Position numbers and translations under genes: made by a program
Shown: in pieces, positions 22,441-32,392 of the stretch
How positions within the stretch are numbered: position 1 is the stretch's first letter
Layout: every line of letters begins with the position of its first letter
Source: Hydrangea macrophylla
Taxonomy: Eukaryota; Streptophyta; Magnoliopsida; Cornales; Hydrangeaceae
Direction of reading: 5' to 3'
Assembly (NCBI GenBank): GCA_033977485.1
Contig: CM066994.1
Coordinates: 50,369,155-50,433,154 of the forward strand
Length of the DNA stretch: 64,000 nucleotides
The notes under the pieces: generated by a model
Told to the model about the DNA's origin: nothing
Seen by the model: only the letters and a program-made list of their open reading frames with translations
The model's database searches: none

Positions 22441-23803
22441 TGTTGACCCCGTGCCTATTAGAGAGTGTTTCCCAGATGAGCAATTGCTAAATGTTTCAAT
22501 TCTCCCTTGGTATGCCGATGTGGTGAATTTCCTTGTCACGGGCCAACTACCTCAAGATTGGTCAACTCAAGATAGGGAACGGTTGACAACCATGGCATGG
22601 TCATTCTTCTTTGATGATCCCTATATGTTTAAGTATTGCACCGATCAAATTGTGAGGAGATGCGTGCCTAATGATGAGATACCGAGTGTCTTGTCTTTTT
22701 GCCATGATCAAGCATGTGGAGGCCACTTTTTTTCACAAAAGACGGCCTTTAAAGTGCTCCATAGAGGGTTGTATTGGCCCACAATTTTCAAAGATGCACA
22801 TGCTTATTGCAAAGCTTGTGCCCGGCGCCAACTTCTTGGTAGAGTCACCCGGAGGAACATAATGCCTCTAAACCCCATTCTTGTTATAGAAGTTTTCGAT
22901 TGTTGGGGTATTGACTTCATGGGACCTTTCCCCAAGTCAAATAATTTTGAATATATTTTGGTGGCGGTTGACTACGTCTCAAAGTGGGTTGAGGCCATAC
23001 CGTCAAGGACTAATGACCACAAGGTGGTATTGAAATTCCTCAAAGAACATATTCTGTCCAGGTTTGACACTCCAAAAGCCATAATTAGTTACCAAGGGGT
23101 GCACTTTTGCAATTCCCCTTTTGCTCGGTTGATGGAGCAATATGGCATTACCCATAAGGTCTCCACCACATATCACCCGCAAACTAATGGCCTAGCCGAA
23201 TTGGCTAATCGTGAAATCAAGGGGATTTTAGAGAAGACGGTCGATCCGTCGAAGAAGGATTGGTCTTCTAGGCTAACCGATGCGCTTTGGGCATATAGGA
23301 CGGCCTATAAGACAAATATAGGAATGTCCCCCTACCGGTTAGTTTATGGGAAAGCATGTCATTTGCCCGTAGAGCTTGAGCACCATGCGTATTGGGCCAT
23401 AAAGAAGCTAAATTTTGATGTGGATGAGAGTGGTGAGAAGAGAAAGCTTCAACTCGACGAGTTGGAGGAAATTTGAAGTGAGCTCTACGAGAGTTCTAAA
23501 GTTTACAAGGCATGTGTTAAAGCATTTCATGACAAACGGATTGTTCATAAATAATTCGTCATTGGTAACAAGGTGCTATAATACGATTCACGGCTCCACT
23601 TATTTCCGAGCAAGTTGCAATCCCGTTGGATCGGCCCTTACATTGTGTATAAAGTGTATGACCATGGAGCCATTGAGATTCAAGATCCCGCAGATGGGAC
23701 AATTTTTAAAGTCAATGGGCAACGGCTCAAACCTTTTCTTGAAGGTTTTGACACCGAGTTGGTGTCAATTCCTTTGGACGACCCCAAGGTTAGGGTTGAG
23801 TAA
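22441..23803 (+). pseudogene. Athila-like integrase, second catalytic Asp lost
   Basis: The zinc-binding part has [11 protein letters not shown] and YCKACARRQ (HHCC type). The core has Asp in GIDFMGPFP (codon 22913), Tyr in IISYQGVHF where Asp is normal (codon 23090), and Glu in [11 protein letters not shown] (codon 23198). The DDE triad is thus D-Y-E. A TGA at 23474 precedes the C-terminal tail, which continues in pieces to 23803 (IQDPADGTIFKVNGQRLKPF). The long open frame 22412-23476 is part of this pol. Confidence 0.88.
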
Positions 23804-23939
23804 GCTCTAGTGAGTCATACTCTCCTTTTTGTATGCCCCATGTTACATTCTTGGCATAAATTTTGTTCGTAGTCGTGTCCATTGCATCCACATTTTGACC
23901 ACATCAAAATGGAATTTCAAAGTTTAAAACTGAGAAGAA

Positions 23940-24205
23940 TAAGGGGCGGATCGATCCAGGTAATTGGGGGATCGATCCGCGGGTTCCTGGGGAAGGTATT
24001 AACAAAACTGAGAAAAGGCGGATCGATCCGGCCTTTTGAGCGGATCGATCCGCGGATTTTGGGGGGTACACTGCTAGTAAACTTCTTAAATGGATCGATC
24101 CGGCCATTTCAAGCGGATCGATCCGCGTTTTCTGGGGGGCATTCTGCTTTTAAACATCGTAAACGGATTAATCCGGCCTGACTTCGGATTGATCCGCGGG
24201 GGGCA
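23940..24205 (+). promoter_or_regulatory. Second GGATCGATCC-box array, upstream of the 3' ORF
   Basis: Eight boxes of GCGGATCGATCCGS type lie at about 23943, 23968, 24017, 24042, 24090, 24113, 24163 and 24184. They form four pairs with about 25 bases within a pair and about 72 between pairs, the same architecture as 16550-16815 in the LTR. Downstream come a T-run and a pyrimidine-rich leader (24240-24347) ending in a splice donor. The region between integrase and the env-position ORF thus looks like a second promoter. No clear TATA box was found here. Confidence 0.65.
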
Positions 24206-24239
24206 GCAGCGTTTTTTTTTGTATGAGATAACTTCTCAT

Positions 24240-25032
24240 TTCAGTTTACACTCTCCAAGAACTCCCTCAAACCCCATCGCCCATACTTCTCCAAGTCTCC
24301 CCTTTGTGCTCTCTCATTGTCTAGATCTTCAACATCATCCATCCAAGGTATGAATTTAACAACTTTCATCGATTGTTTTTCATTTTTTGATCATGATTGC
24401 ACCCTAGGTTGGGTGATTTCTTCCCTTGCTCACTATTTTGAAAATCTCAACCTTAGGGCTTGTTTTTTCACCCTTTTCTTTACAACGTGGGTTGATCTCT
24501 CATGCATTTTGATTGTGCCTTTTGCTTAAGCCACATTGTGGCTTGTTTGGGATAGATCCATGCATCCATACTTGTTAAACATTGAGATTACTCCCTAGGC
24601 ACACAATGTGTTTGTTTAAATGCCCAAATGATTTCGCCTAGAGCATAATCCAAATCCACACGTGCATTTTCACAACCGCCGCGTGCATTGTTCATATTTT
24701 CTCATTTTAGGTGCGTGCTCTCATTCTCGTGTGCAATCTTTACGGTTGCTTTCATGGCATGTGGCATGTCACACTCACCCCATGCACTGTCCATTCACGT
24801 ACACGTCGATCGTGCACGTGCGTTCATGACCATTTCACGTGCATTATGTCCGTGCCCCATGCCCAACGTCCTCTTAGGCATTTCTTGCTTGCCCCGACCC
24901 TTCACATCCTCGAGATGTCTGTACACGTACCATTGGTGTTACATCGCCCGTTGTTCGGCCATTACACTTATTGTGTGTATCGTTTATCGTCTCTTATGCT
25001 GTGCTGGCTCTTGTTGTTTTCTTTCAGGAACA
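24240..25032 (+). other. Candidate spliced leader and intron for the 3' ORF
   Basis: A CT/CA-rich stretch (24240-24347) ends CCAAG|GTATGA, a good plant 5' splice site. TTTTCTTTCAG ends at 25027, a good acceptor after a T-rich tract, and is followed by GAACAATGG with ATG at 25033. The implied intron is 24348-25027 (680 bases). It contains no conserved coding region; its ORFs are CA/GT-rich chance frames. The reading as leader plus intron is inference from signals and position. Confidence 0.5.
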
Positions 25033-26246
25033 ATGGTGAATCCATTAAAATATGACAGAACCGAGTGCTCCCCCGCCGTGGGTATGACCGTTTCTGCTCA
25101 AAGACCGAGAAATAGTGGTTCGTCAACTTCTTTAAGTCGAAGAAGTCCATCCTACCTGAGCGGCCCGTTGCTATTTTTGATTTTTCGAACAACGTAGTCT
25201 AGATCTTTTGAAACCGCCGATGGCTTACCCAGTTGGAGCATTCGGGCGGATACAATGAGGTGTGGGTCCGGATCTTCTTCTCAAGCCTTGTCACCACCAG
25301 CGCTCGCACTTTTGAGTCTTATGTCCGGGGTGTGCGCATCCTGGTCTCCCCGGCCACCTTATCCGTGTTCATGGGGGTTCCTCACGTAGAGGATCCTGAG
25401 CCTTACTTGGACGACTGGGAGCAGCGGCCTGACCTTAATCTCATCGCCACCCGATTCTCGGGTCGACCAGCCGAGTGGATCGGGGACCAGATTGCCCCAT
25501 CTTCTTTCACCAGGTTCTACCGGTGCTACAACATCATTGTCACTACTGCCGTATGGCCTACTCGCCACAAGACAGTCAGGGGGGACCACGGTACCCTCCT
25601 GTTCGCAGTCACTGACCCTGCCACCCGTGTTGATCTCGCGAGCCTTATCATCTCGTACATGATCGCGGCGTCAAATGACACAGCCGCAACTGTTAGCCTC
25701 TCGTTTCCTACCCTGGTCACCCGGCTTTGCACCTCACATGGGTGTGAGGCCTTAGCATCCGATATTCTCAAAGTCGCGCCATCCCCAATCAATGAAATGA
25801 CGCTTGCCCGTAGTGACGCGCAGGTTAGAACCGAGGCCAAGAGAGCCTGAGTGGAGGAAGAACCGTCTGGAGCTCAGGCCGAGATGGGGGAGGAGGCACC
25901 AGCACAGGGTATGGTCGAGTTGCACCGTCGATTCGAGACTCTTACTACCACGCAGAGGCAGCAGGGCATGGAGATTGCAGGGATACGGAGGGATGTTCGT
26001 AACTTAAGGGGGGAGGTTGATGCATTCGGTATGAGCTATCGGCGGGACATGAGCATGCTGATTCGCTTCCAGATCGATTCGTTCCAGATGCAGTACCCAG
26101 GCGCTGATGTCCCAGACTACTTTCGCGACCCGTATGGTGCTGCAGGTGGCCCCGGCTCTTTCGGTGGTGCTGGTGGCTCAGGTGCCTACGGTGGTGCAGG
26201 TGGCTCGGGTAGCTATGGAGGTGGAGACGGAGATGATGAGGGTTAG
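25033..26246 (+). pseudogene. Athila env-position ORF (plant-transposon-protein domain) with one stop
   Basis: The clear frame runs 25233-26246 with a single TGA at 25848. The first 205 residues resemble the 'putative plant transposon protein' domain common in Athila-group 3' ORFs: SYVRGVRILVSPATLSVFMG, then W-RPDL, RFYRCYNIIVTTAVWPTRH, and SFPTLVTRLCTSHGCE. The second part (131 residues) has a helical stretch (RRFETLTTTQRQQGMEIAGI) and a Gly-rich tail of GGAGGSGAYG type. 25033-25232 reads in other frames and holds stops, so the N-terminus is damaged. No membrane segment typical of an envelope protein is visible. Its function is unknown. Confidence 0.7.
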
Positions 26247-27240
26247 TTGGGGGGGAGTACTCGTTTTTCAGTTAGGGATAGTATTTTGTTTATGCTAGGG
26301 TGTGGTTATGCTCATTTCGTTAGACTTGGAGTTGTACTTTTGTATTTGGATGATTGTGTTATCTTGTTTCTGCGTTTTGTTGGATTGACTTTGGATGTTT
26401 TATGGATATGGTTTTATGTGAATTTTGGCCCATGCTTACTGTTTTACTATTGTGCCATTTCAATTTGTTTGTTTTCTTTTTGTTCTCTTTCTTTGATTCT
26501 AACAATTGCAGGCACTAGCTATTATCGCATGCCCACTTTATTTGCGTCCGGTAATATTGTTCGTCCCCTTACACTTTATGGATTCATTGAGGACAATTCA
26601 CGGTCTTAGTTGGGGGGTGTGAGAGCTTGCTTCACAATTTTAGTCTCATTTTCCCAACAAAAAAAAAATTATATATATAAATTTTTCCGTGTTTCCAATG
26701 ACTTTGGTATAGTGCCCTTCCCTAATGCCGAGCGATGACGCGTACCTCAAAGTTTTCTTCACATTTTAGTATGTGACACTTGTGAATCCCATTAGTTCTC
26801 TTTTTATCTTGATTATGGTAAAATTCATGAATTTCAAATCTTGGATCATCAAGCACGTTGCACGACTACTTGTATTAGGAAAATGTCTAATGCAATTGTT
26901 ACCTGAAAATCGTTTGAAACATTGGTGGAGACTTGACCTTTGTGAGCTTTAGATCCTTTTCTCCATTGTTGAGCGTTACACACTTTAATTCTCTCTTTCT
27001 GAAGAACATATAAAAGTCGTAGATAATCTCATCTTCTTGCTTTGATTGTTCATTTGAGGAAATCTTTTGTGAAATACAAAACTCTTGCTTGCTTGTCATT
27101 GTAGTGGAGAACAAAGAATCACATTGTCCGAGGAAATGAGTTAGAGCCTTATCACCATTCATAACCTCACCCACACATACCCTTCCTTCACTTAACCATA
27201 CACCTTCTATATCCACGGTTGAACTACATTTGTGGGATGT
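26247..27240 (+). other. 3' non-coding region of the Athila-like element
   Basis: AT-rich DNA after the 3' ORF, with ATTGAGGACAATTCACGGTC and the G-run AGTTGGGGGGTG near 26609-26618, a plausible polypurine tract. The LTR that should start after it is absent: no TGATGCGTGTCC follows. A minus-strand ORF at 26899-27216 shows no family features. Confidence 0.5.
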
Positions 27241-28371
27241 CTTTTCAAAGATTTTTATACATTTTAGTCAACAGTACGGACTCTGTTTCTAAATAACCTC
27301 TATTTTTCATATAATTTCTCTTAATCTGTGATAGTTATTGCAGTTTAGCTTTTTGATATGTGTTCTAGACACAATAAGGATGATCTCCATAAAAAACATG
27401 AATGAGAAACATTTCTAACCCCACTTTTTCATTTTTACAAAATCAACTCACTATTCTGTCCACTATTCATTGCAAGCATGTTTTGAGTTCTTTTCTTTGA
27501 TTAGAAGTTTATAATTAGCTTATATCTTAGGAAATGCATACTACATTTGTATACATCCTATAATAATTTTCTTCATACATTCATGCATATTTTAGACTTC
27601 TAAGTCACTTTAGAAAGTCCATGTACACAAACACACTACAACCTTTGCACATTCTAGGATCATACATTGCATCCATACAAGATTTGGAGTTTTTATGACT
27701 CCTAATCTAAGAAGAATATAAGGAATGAACTTGATCACACATTCATGCTCTCCCTCGATCTAATATTCCTTTCTCATCCATCCCGGAGATTGAGAGATTT
27801 TCTTTTCTCAAGGATTAACATGCATCATACTAGCTTGCTGAGCATATTTCATTTTCTTTGATTATTTATTTCAAGAACAATTCATGTCCCCTTCTAGATT
27901 AGGAAAACTTAATTACTTGAGATGTGATTAGAAGATTTTTTGTAGGTTTGTTTGTGTGATCTTTCACCTTTGCATTGTGTGATATTTGGCGTAGATCTTA
28001 TGAATGATATCTTATCTTTAGATATTCCATTTCAAGATTCTTATGTGATGTAATATACTATCATAGTATTAATTGTCAAACTAAACATAGTATAAGATGA
28101 TTATTTGGATGCTAATTGAGGCCCGTCGAGAGACGTGGTGAGTTGAGGGTGTTTTAGTTGTGGCAAAGGCTCCTTCCTCTATCGTACCAAAACTCGGAGC
28201 CAAGTTCATTGGTTATGATGGGCCGGTGCCTTTTATACATTTGGGCGAGTCAAAATTGGGTTTCTTGGTTGCCTAAAGACCAAGTGGTGACTCTGTATCT
28301 GTTTTCAATAGACCTCTCTGTTTTTCAAATCAATTTCAAAACAAAAGGAAAATCAATTCCACGTGTCCACA
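27241..28371 (+). repeat. Copy 2 of the 3' part of the solo LTR
   Basis: Matches 6735-7872, including CTAGATTAGGAAAACTTAATT, the ATTTGTATACATCC block and the terminal GTGTCCACA followed by AGAGG (28372-28376). The 5' two thirds of the LTR (4610-6734) are missing here. It forms the left part of the 2.24-kb direct repeat copy 2 (27241-29479). Confidence 0.85.
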
Positions 28372-28376
28372 AGAGG

Positions 28377-29930
28377 CGATCGCAGAAATGATAAACATTC
28401 AAGAGATGGATTCGAAGGACGCGAGGGATGGAGTAGGCTTGGTGGAGGAACTAGATCAAGTGGTGCTGGACTCCCAGTTCCCCGATCGGTCAATTAGCAT
28501 TGGCACTCTTCTGGAACCAAGTCTCAGAGAAAAGTTAATCCAATTCCTGAGAGAGAGCCAAGACGTCTTCGGCTGGTGCCCTGAAGACATGCCTGGAATT
28601 GATCCCAGGGTTATGTCCCACTGTCTCAACCTTGACCCGAGCTCCCGCCTATTCAAGAAAAAGAGGAGGGGTATGGCTCCTAAAAGGCAAGTGACAGTGT
28701 GTGAGGAAATCAAAAAGCTTCTTATGGCAAGGTCGGTCCGAGAAGTTCACTCTCCCGACTGGTTGGCCAATGTGGTACTGGTCAAGAAGAGTAATGGGAA
28801 TTGGAGGACGTGTGTGGTCTTTACCGACCTGAATAAGGCTTGCCCGAAGGACTACTATCCACTACCTAAAATAGACCTCCTTGTGGACTCTACGGCCGGC
28901 CACTCACTCCTCTCCTTCATGGACCCCTACTCAGGGTACAACCAGATCAGCATGTATCTCAGGGAACAAGAGAAGACTTCTTTCATCACCGACTAGGGGA
29001 CATATTGCTATAAGGTGATGCCCTTCGGCCTCAAGAATGTCGGGGCAACTTACCAACACTTGGTTAATCATATGTTCAAAGATCTGATTGGGAAAATGAT
29101 AGCGATGTAAGTCGAAGACCTCTTGGTCAAAAGCTGAGACGAGTCTAACCATCTCGAGCACTTGGCTGGGGCCTTCAGCCTCTTGAGAAAGTTCTGGATG
29201 AGGTTGAACCCAGCCAAGTGCACATATGGAGTCTCATCCGGGAAATTCCTGGGACACTTAGTCAGCAGGCCGGGAATTGAGGCAAACCCAAAAAAAATTC
29301 AAGCCATCATAAACATGCAGTCACCCCGATCAACAAAGGAAGTACAAAGTTTGGTCGGTCGAGTAGCAGCATTGAATAGATTTGTTTCTTGGGCTACTGA
29401 TCGGTGCCTTCCATTCTTCAAAATCGTCCGTAAAGCTTTTCAATTGTCAGAAGAGTGTGAGATTGCATTCCAGGAACTTAAGAGGTACTTGACATCACCG
29501 CCTCTACTCTCAACGCCCGTGCCAAAGGAGGAACTATTTCTGTACCTGGTAGTGTCACCCTCAACAGTAAGCATAGCACTCATTAGAGAAGAACATGGGA
29601 TATAGTACCTGGTCTATTACACAAGCCAGGCGCTACAAGGCGTAGAGAGCTGATATTCCAACCTCAAGAAGCTCGCCTTTGCACTAATTACCTCTGCCAA
29701 AGACTCTGTTCGTACTCTCAGGCTCATTTCATTGTGGCCCTTACAGATCAGCCACTTCGCCAGATCATTGGCTGACTTGATCCGTCTGGGAGGCTCCTAA
29801 AGTGGGCAATGGAATTTGAAGAATTTGAAGTGATCTATCGACCCCGTACAGCAATCAAGGGGAAGGCAGTGGCAGACTTCCTCATAGAATTCACGTATCT
29901 AGAAGACCCAGTGGAGGAGTCATTCCTGCC
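28377..29930 (+). pseudogene. Tat reverse transcriptase and first RNase H, copy 2
   Basis: The longest open piece (28388-28996) has FLRESQDVFGWCPEDMPGID, DWLANVVLVKKSNGNWR, CPKDYYPLPKIDLLVDSTAG and FMDPYSGYNQI. After a TAG it continues with YKVMPFGLKN. The palm motif reads VEDLLVKS, with the first Asp of the usual YVDDLLVKS changed to Glu. 29162-29605 encodes AKCTYGVSSGKFLGHLVS and the connection to RNase H (YLTSPPLLSTPVPKEELFLY). Stops at 28994, 29108, 29134 and 29603 break it. 28377-29479 is the counterpart of 7873-8978; beyond this only copy 2 continues. Confidence 0.82.
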
Positions 29931-30400
29931 CAAGCTACCGCCTAACCTATATCCTGACACCCCGACCTGGGTACTCTATGTGGATGGATCCTCCAACAAA
30001 TAGGGCAGCGGGGTAGGGATCATCCTGACCACATCTGACGGGATCCAGTTGGAGTACGTACTAAGGTTCGGGTTTCAGGCCTCCAACAATGAAGCTGAGT
30101 ATGAAGCCTTGTTGGTCTGGCTGCAATTGGCTACCTCAACGGGCGCGCAGTAAATTCAAGGATACAATGACTCCCAACTGGTTGTCGACTAATTCAATCA
30201 GGAGTTTAAAGCGCAAAAGGATAATATGGTGCCTTACTTGACCCTAGTCAGGTCAGTTACCAAACAGCTCAAAGGTTTCTTAATTAAACAGATCCCGAGA
30301 GAGGAGAACACAAGGGCTGACCGGCCAGCACGACTAGCATCATATTTCGAGTCAGATCTCCCCAGAATAAGGGTAGAATACCTGCCCAAGCCCAGTGTGT
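29931..30400 (+). pseudogene. Second (archaeal-type) RNase H of the Tat element
   Basis: Encodes WVLYVDGSSNK, then GSGVGIILTTSDGIQLEY, ASNNEAEYEALLVWL, DSQLVVD and IPREENTRADRPARLAS. These are the hallmark blocks of the extra RNase H domain between RNase H and integrase in Tat/Ogre/Retand elements: D in YVDGSS, E in NNEAEYEAL, D in DSQLV. Stops are at 30001, 30151 and 30190. The domain supports classification of 1716-35785 as Tat. Confidence 0.85.
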
Positions 30401-31640
30401 CCAACTCAAAAGGCATGGACATTGACCCAGTCAATTTAGGGCCCAACTGGATAGCTCCTATTGTTAAGTTCCTCACAACTGGGGGCCTCTCAGAAGGGAA
30501 GGATGAAGCCTGCCGGGTCAGATATCGGATGGTTCAATACCACCTCATTGACGGCATCCTCTACAAAAGGGGGTTTCTATCCCCTACCTTTCATGCATCC
30601 ACCATACTCAGGTCCAAGGGGCCTTGTACGAGATCAATGAAGAAGTGTGTGGAAGCCATGTTGGAGGTCGAGCACTCTCCCGCTGGGCCCTGTTGTAAGG
30701 CTATTACAGGACGACGATGGCCCGGGACTCTCAAGAATATGTTAAGTAGTGCGATAAGTGCCAACGGCACGCGAGCATGATCCACCATCTAGCAGAACTC
30801 CATACACCAATCCTCAGCCCCTGGCCATTCGCTCAATGGGGAATCGCCTTGGTCGGGCCCTTTCCCATGGCTAGAGGTCAAGTCTAGTTTTCAGTCATCA
30901 TTGTGGATTATTTCACCAAGTGGACAGAAGCCAAGCCTTTGGCGACAATAACTGACAAGAGAATGGAAAGTTTTGTTGACTGAAAAATTCTCAGCAGGTT
31001 CGGCATAACCCAGGTACTATTCAGCGACAATAGAAGGTAGTTTGACACGTCGGTATTCAAGCAGTTTTGCTCGGGCTACGGAATATCGAATCACTACCCT
31101 TCCCCCGAGCACCCACAAGCTAACAGACAAGCTGAAGTGAAAAACTGAACGATTCTACAGTCCATTAAGACCAGGCTTGAGAAGGCTAAGGGACTCTGGG
31201 CAGAGGAACTGCTAACCCTTATGTGGGCCTATCGTACTACTCCCGAGCAGCAATGGGTGAGACCCCATTTTCACTCTCTTATAGGTTCGAGGCAGTAGTC
31301 CCCATAGAACTTAGACTGCCAACATACCGGGTGACAAATTACGGTGAGCAAAGCATTGAGGAAGCCCTCAGATGAGAACTCAATATAATAGAGGAAAAGA
31401 GTGACCGGGCATATCTCAAAGTAGCAGCCTACAAGCAGCAGGTCTCAAGGTACTTCAACAGCAAGGTAAGATACCATAGTTTCCAGTTCAGGGATCTCAT
31501 CCTCAAGGCAGTCAATCAGTCAACAAAAACCCATGTCATGGAAAACTCGAACCAAATTAGGAAAGGCCATACAGGGTTACCTGAGTCAACCGGACGAGCA
31601 CATATTAGTTGCAGACATTGGATGGACAAGAATTGTCACC
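30401..31640 (+). pseudogene. Tat integrase, heavily decayed
   Basis: Recognisable blocks: HLIDGILYKRGFLSP (about 30541), WPFAQWGIALVGPFP (about 30823-30867; the D of the usual G-x-D is Ala here), VDYFTKWTEAKPLATIT (about 30904-30951), LFSDNRR (about 31018), EHPQANRQAEVKN (about 31107-31145) and LTLMWAYRTTP (about 31215). Numerous stops and shifts. The zinc-binding region is not clear. Confidence 0.75.
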
Positions 31641-32392
31641 CCCTTAGAACATAGAGCATCTACGAAAATACTTTTAGTAGAGTAAGGATCAGGACTGGTT
31701 AGGGATCTGTATTTTCTTTAAATAAGTTGTAGCTCTTTTCGAGTGGTTTTTAGAAATAAAACTTTCTTTTACAAAGTCTCAATCATGTTCTGTCACAACA
31801 AAAAAGACCTCGGGACAACACCCATGGCACAAAAAACCTCGGGATCACACCCAAGTCGCCAACTCCCCTTAGGTACATAGCCTAAGATGGGGGCAAACCC
31901 CCTAGGTGGCCAACGATAGAGGAATCAAAGGACCCTAGAACTACCACCGTTCTAGGTTAGTTACCTACGGTCATCACCTCTATTGGCCTCTGCCTTAGCA
32001 TAAGCTTGGGGGGTAGGAGGGCACAATGAAATAAAATAGGTAATCATACTGGGCACTAACAGGATTGAGAGCTAAGTGTAAACCACCCTCAAACAGTCCT
32101 AAGTACCTACAGTGCCCAAAGTTAATCGATCGAGTAGAAATAGGAAAATTCCTTCACTACCCCAGGCAGGACCTACAGACCTACAAACTACCAAGCCATC
32201 AATTGCTCAGAGAACTTAAAGGCGCTGTAGGTCCCCCAAAGATCAAGTGTTCCCTACTGGTCATAGTCCTAAACTTTTTATAAGGCAGTGTTTTTACAAG
32301 ACTCATAATCGATCAGACATGGGCAATCACAAACAAATACAGGGAATTGAAAGAAGTTCGATCATGGATGGAAATTGACACAAATGGTGACC
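31641..32392 (+). other. Tat spacer after integrase
   Basis: Contains repeated ACCTCGGGA-CACACCC segments (31805-31855) and a GGGGGCAAACCCCCTAGGTGG stretch, a style of spacer seen after integrase in Tat elements. No ORF is convincing. Confidence 0.5.

Larger units (their letters stand above)
16322..27240 (+). mobile_element. Athila-like Ty3/gypsy element, 3' LTR missing
   Basis: Order seen: LTR (16322 to about 17772), primer-binding site TGGCGCCGTTGCCGGGGA, gag, protease, RT-RNase H, integrase, long spacer with a promoter-like array, and a 3' ORF in the env position. This is the Athila layout. A polypurine-like run occurs near 26611. No second copy of the LTR follows; at about 27241 the sequence switches to the second copy of the 2.24-kb repeat. 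gag-PR share one frame and pol another, with about a dozen nonsense codons. It is inserted in the 15.3-16.3 kb minisatellite. Confidence 0.85.

Noticed and set aside
22412..23476. 354-codon ORF as a host gene
   Set aside because: It is the RNase H tail plus integrase of the Athila-like element, with a lost catalytic Asp and a stop before the C-terminal tail.
23940..24205. Athila 3' LTR starting here
   Set aside because: It shares the box-array design with the LTR, but flanking sequence does not match the LTR and a coding ORF of the element follows downstream.
24688..25197. 169-codon ORF as a protein gene
   Set aside because: Lies across the candidate intron before the Athila 3' ORF; composition reflects CA/GT-rich DNA and no domain is recognisable.
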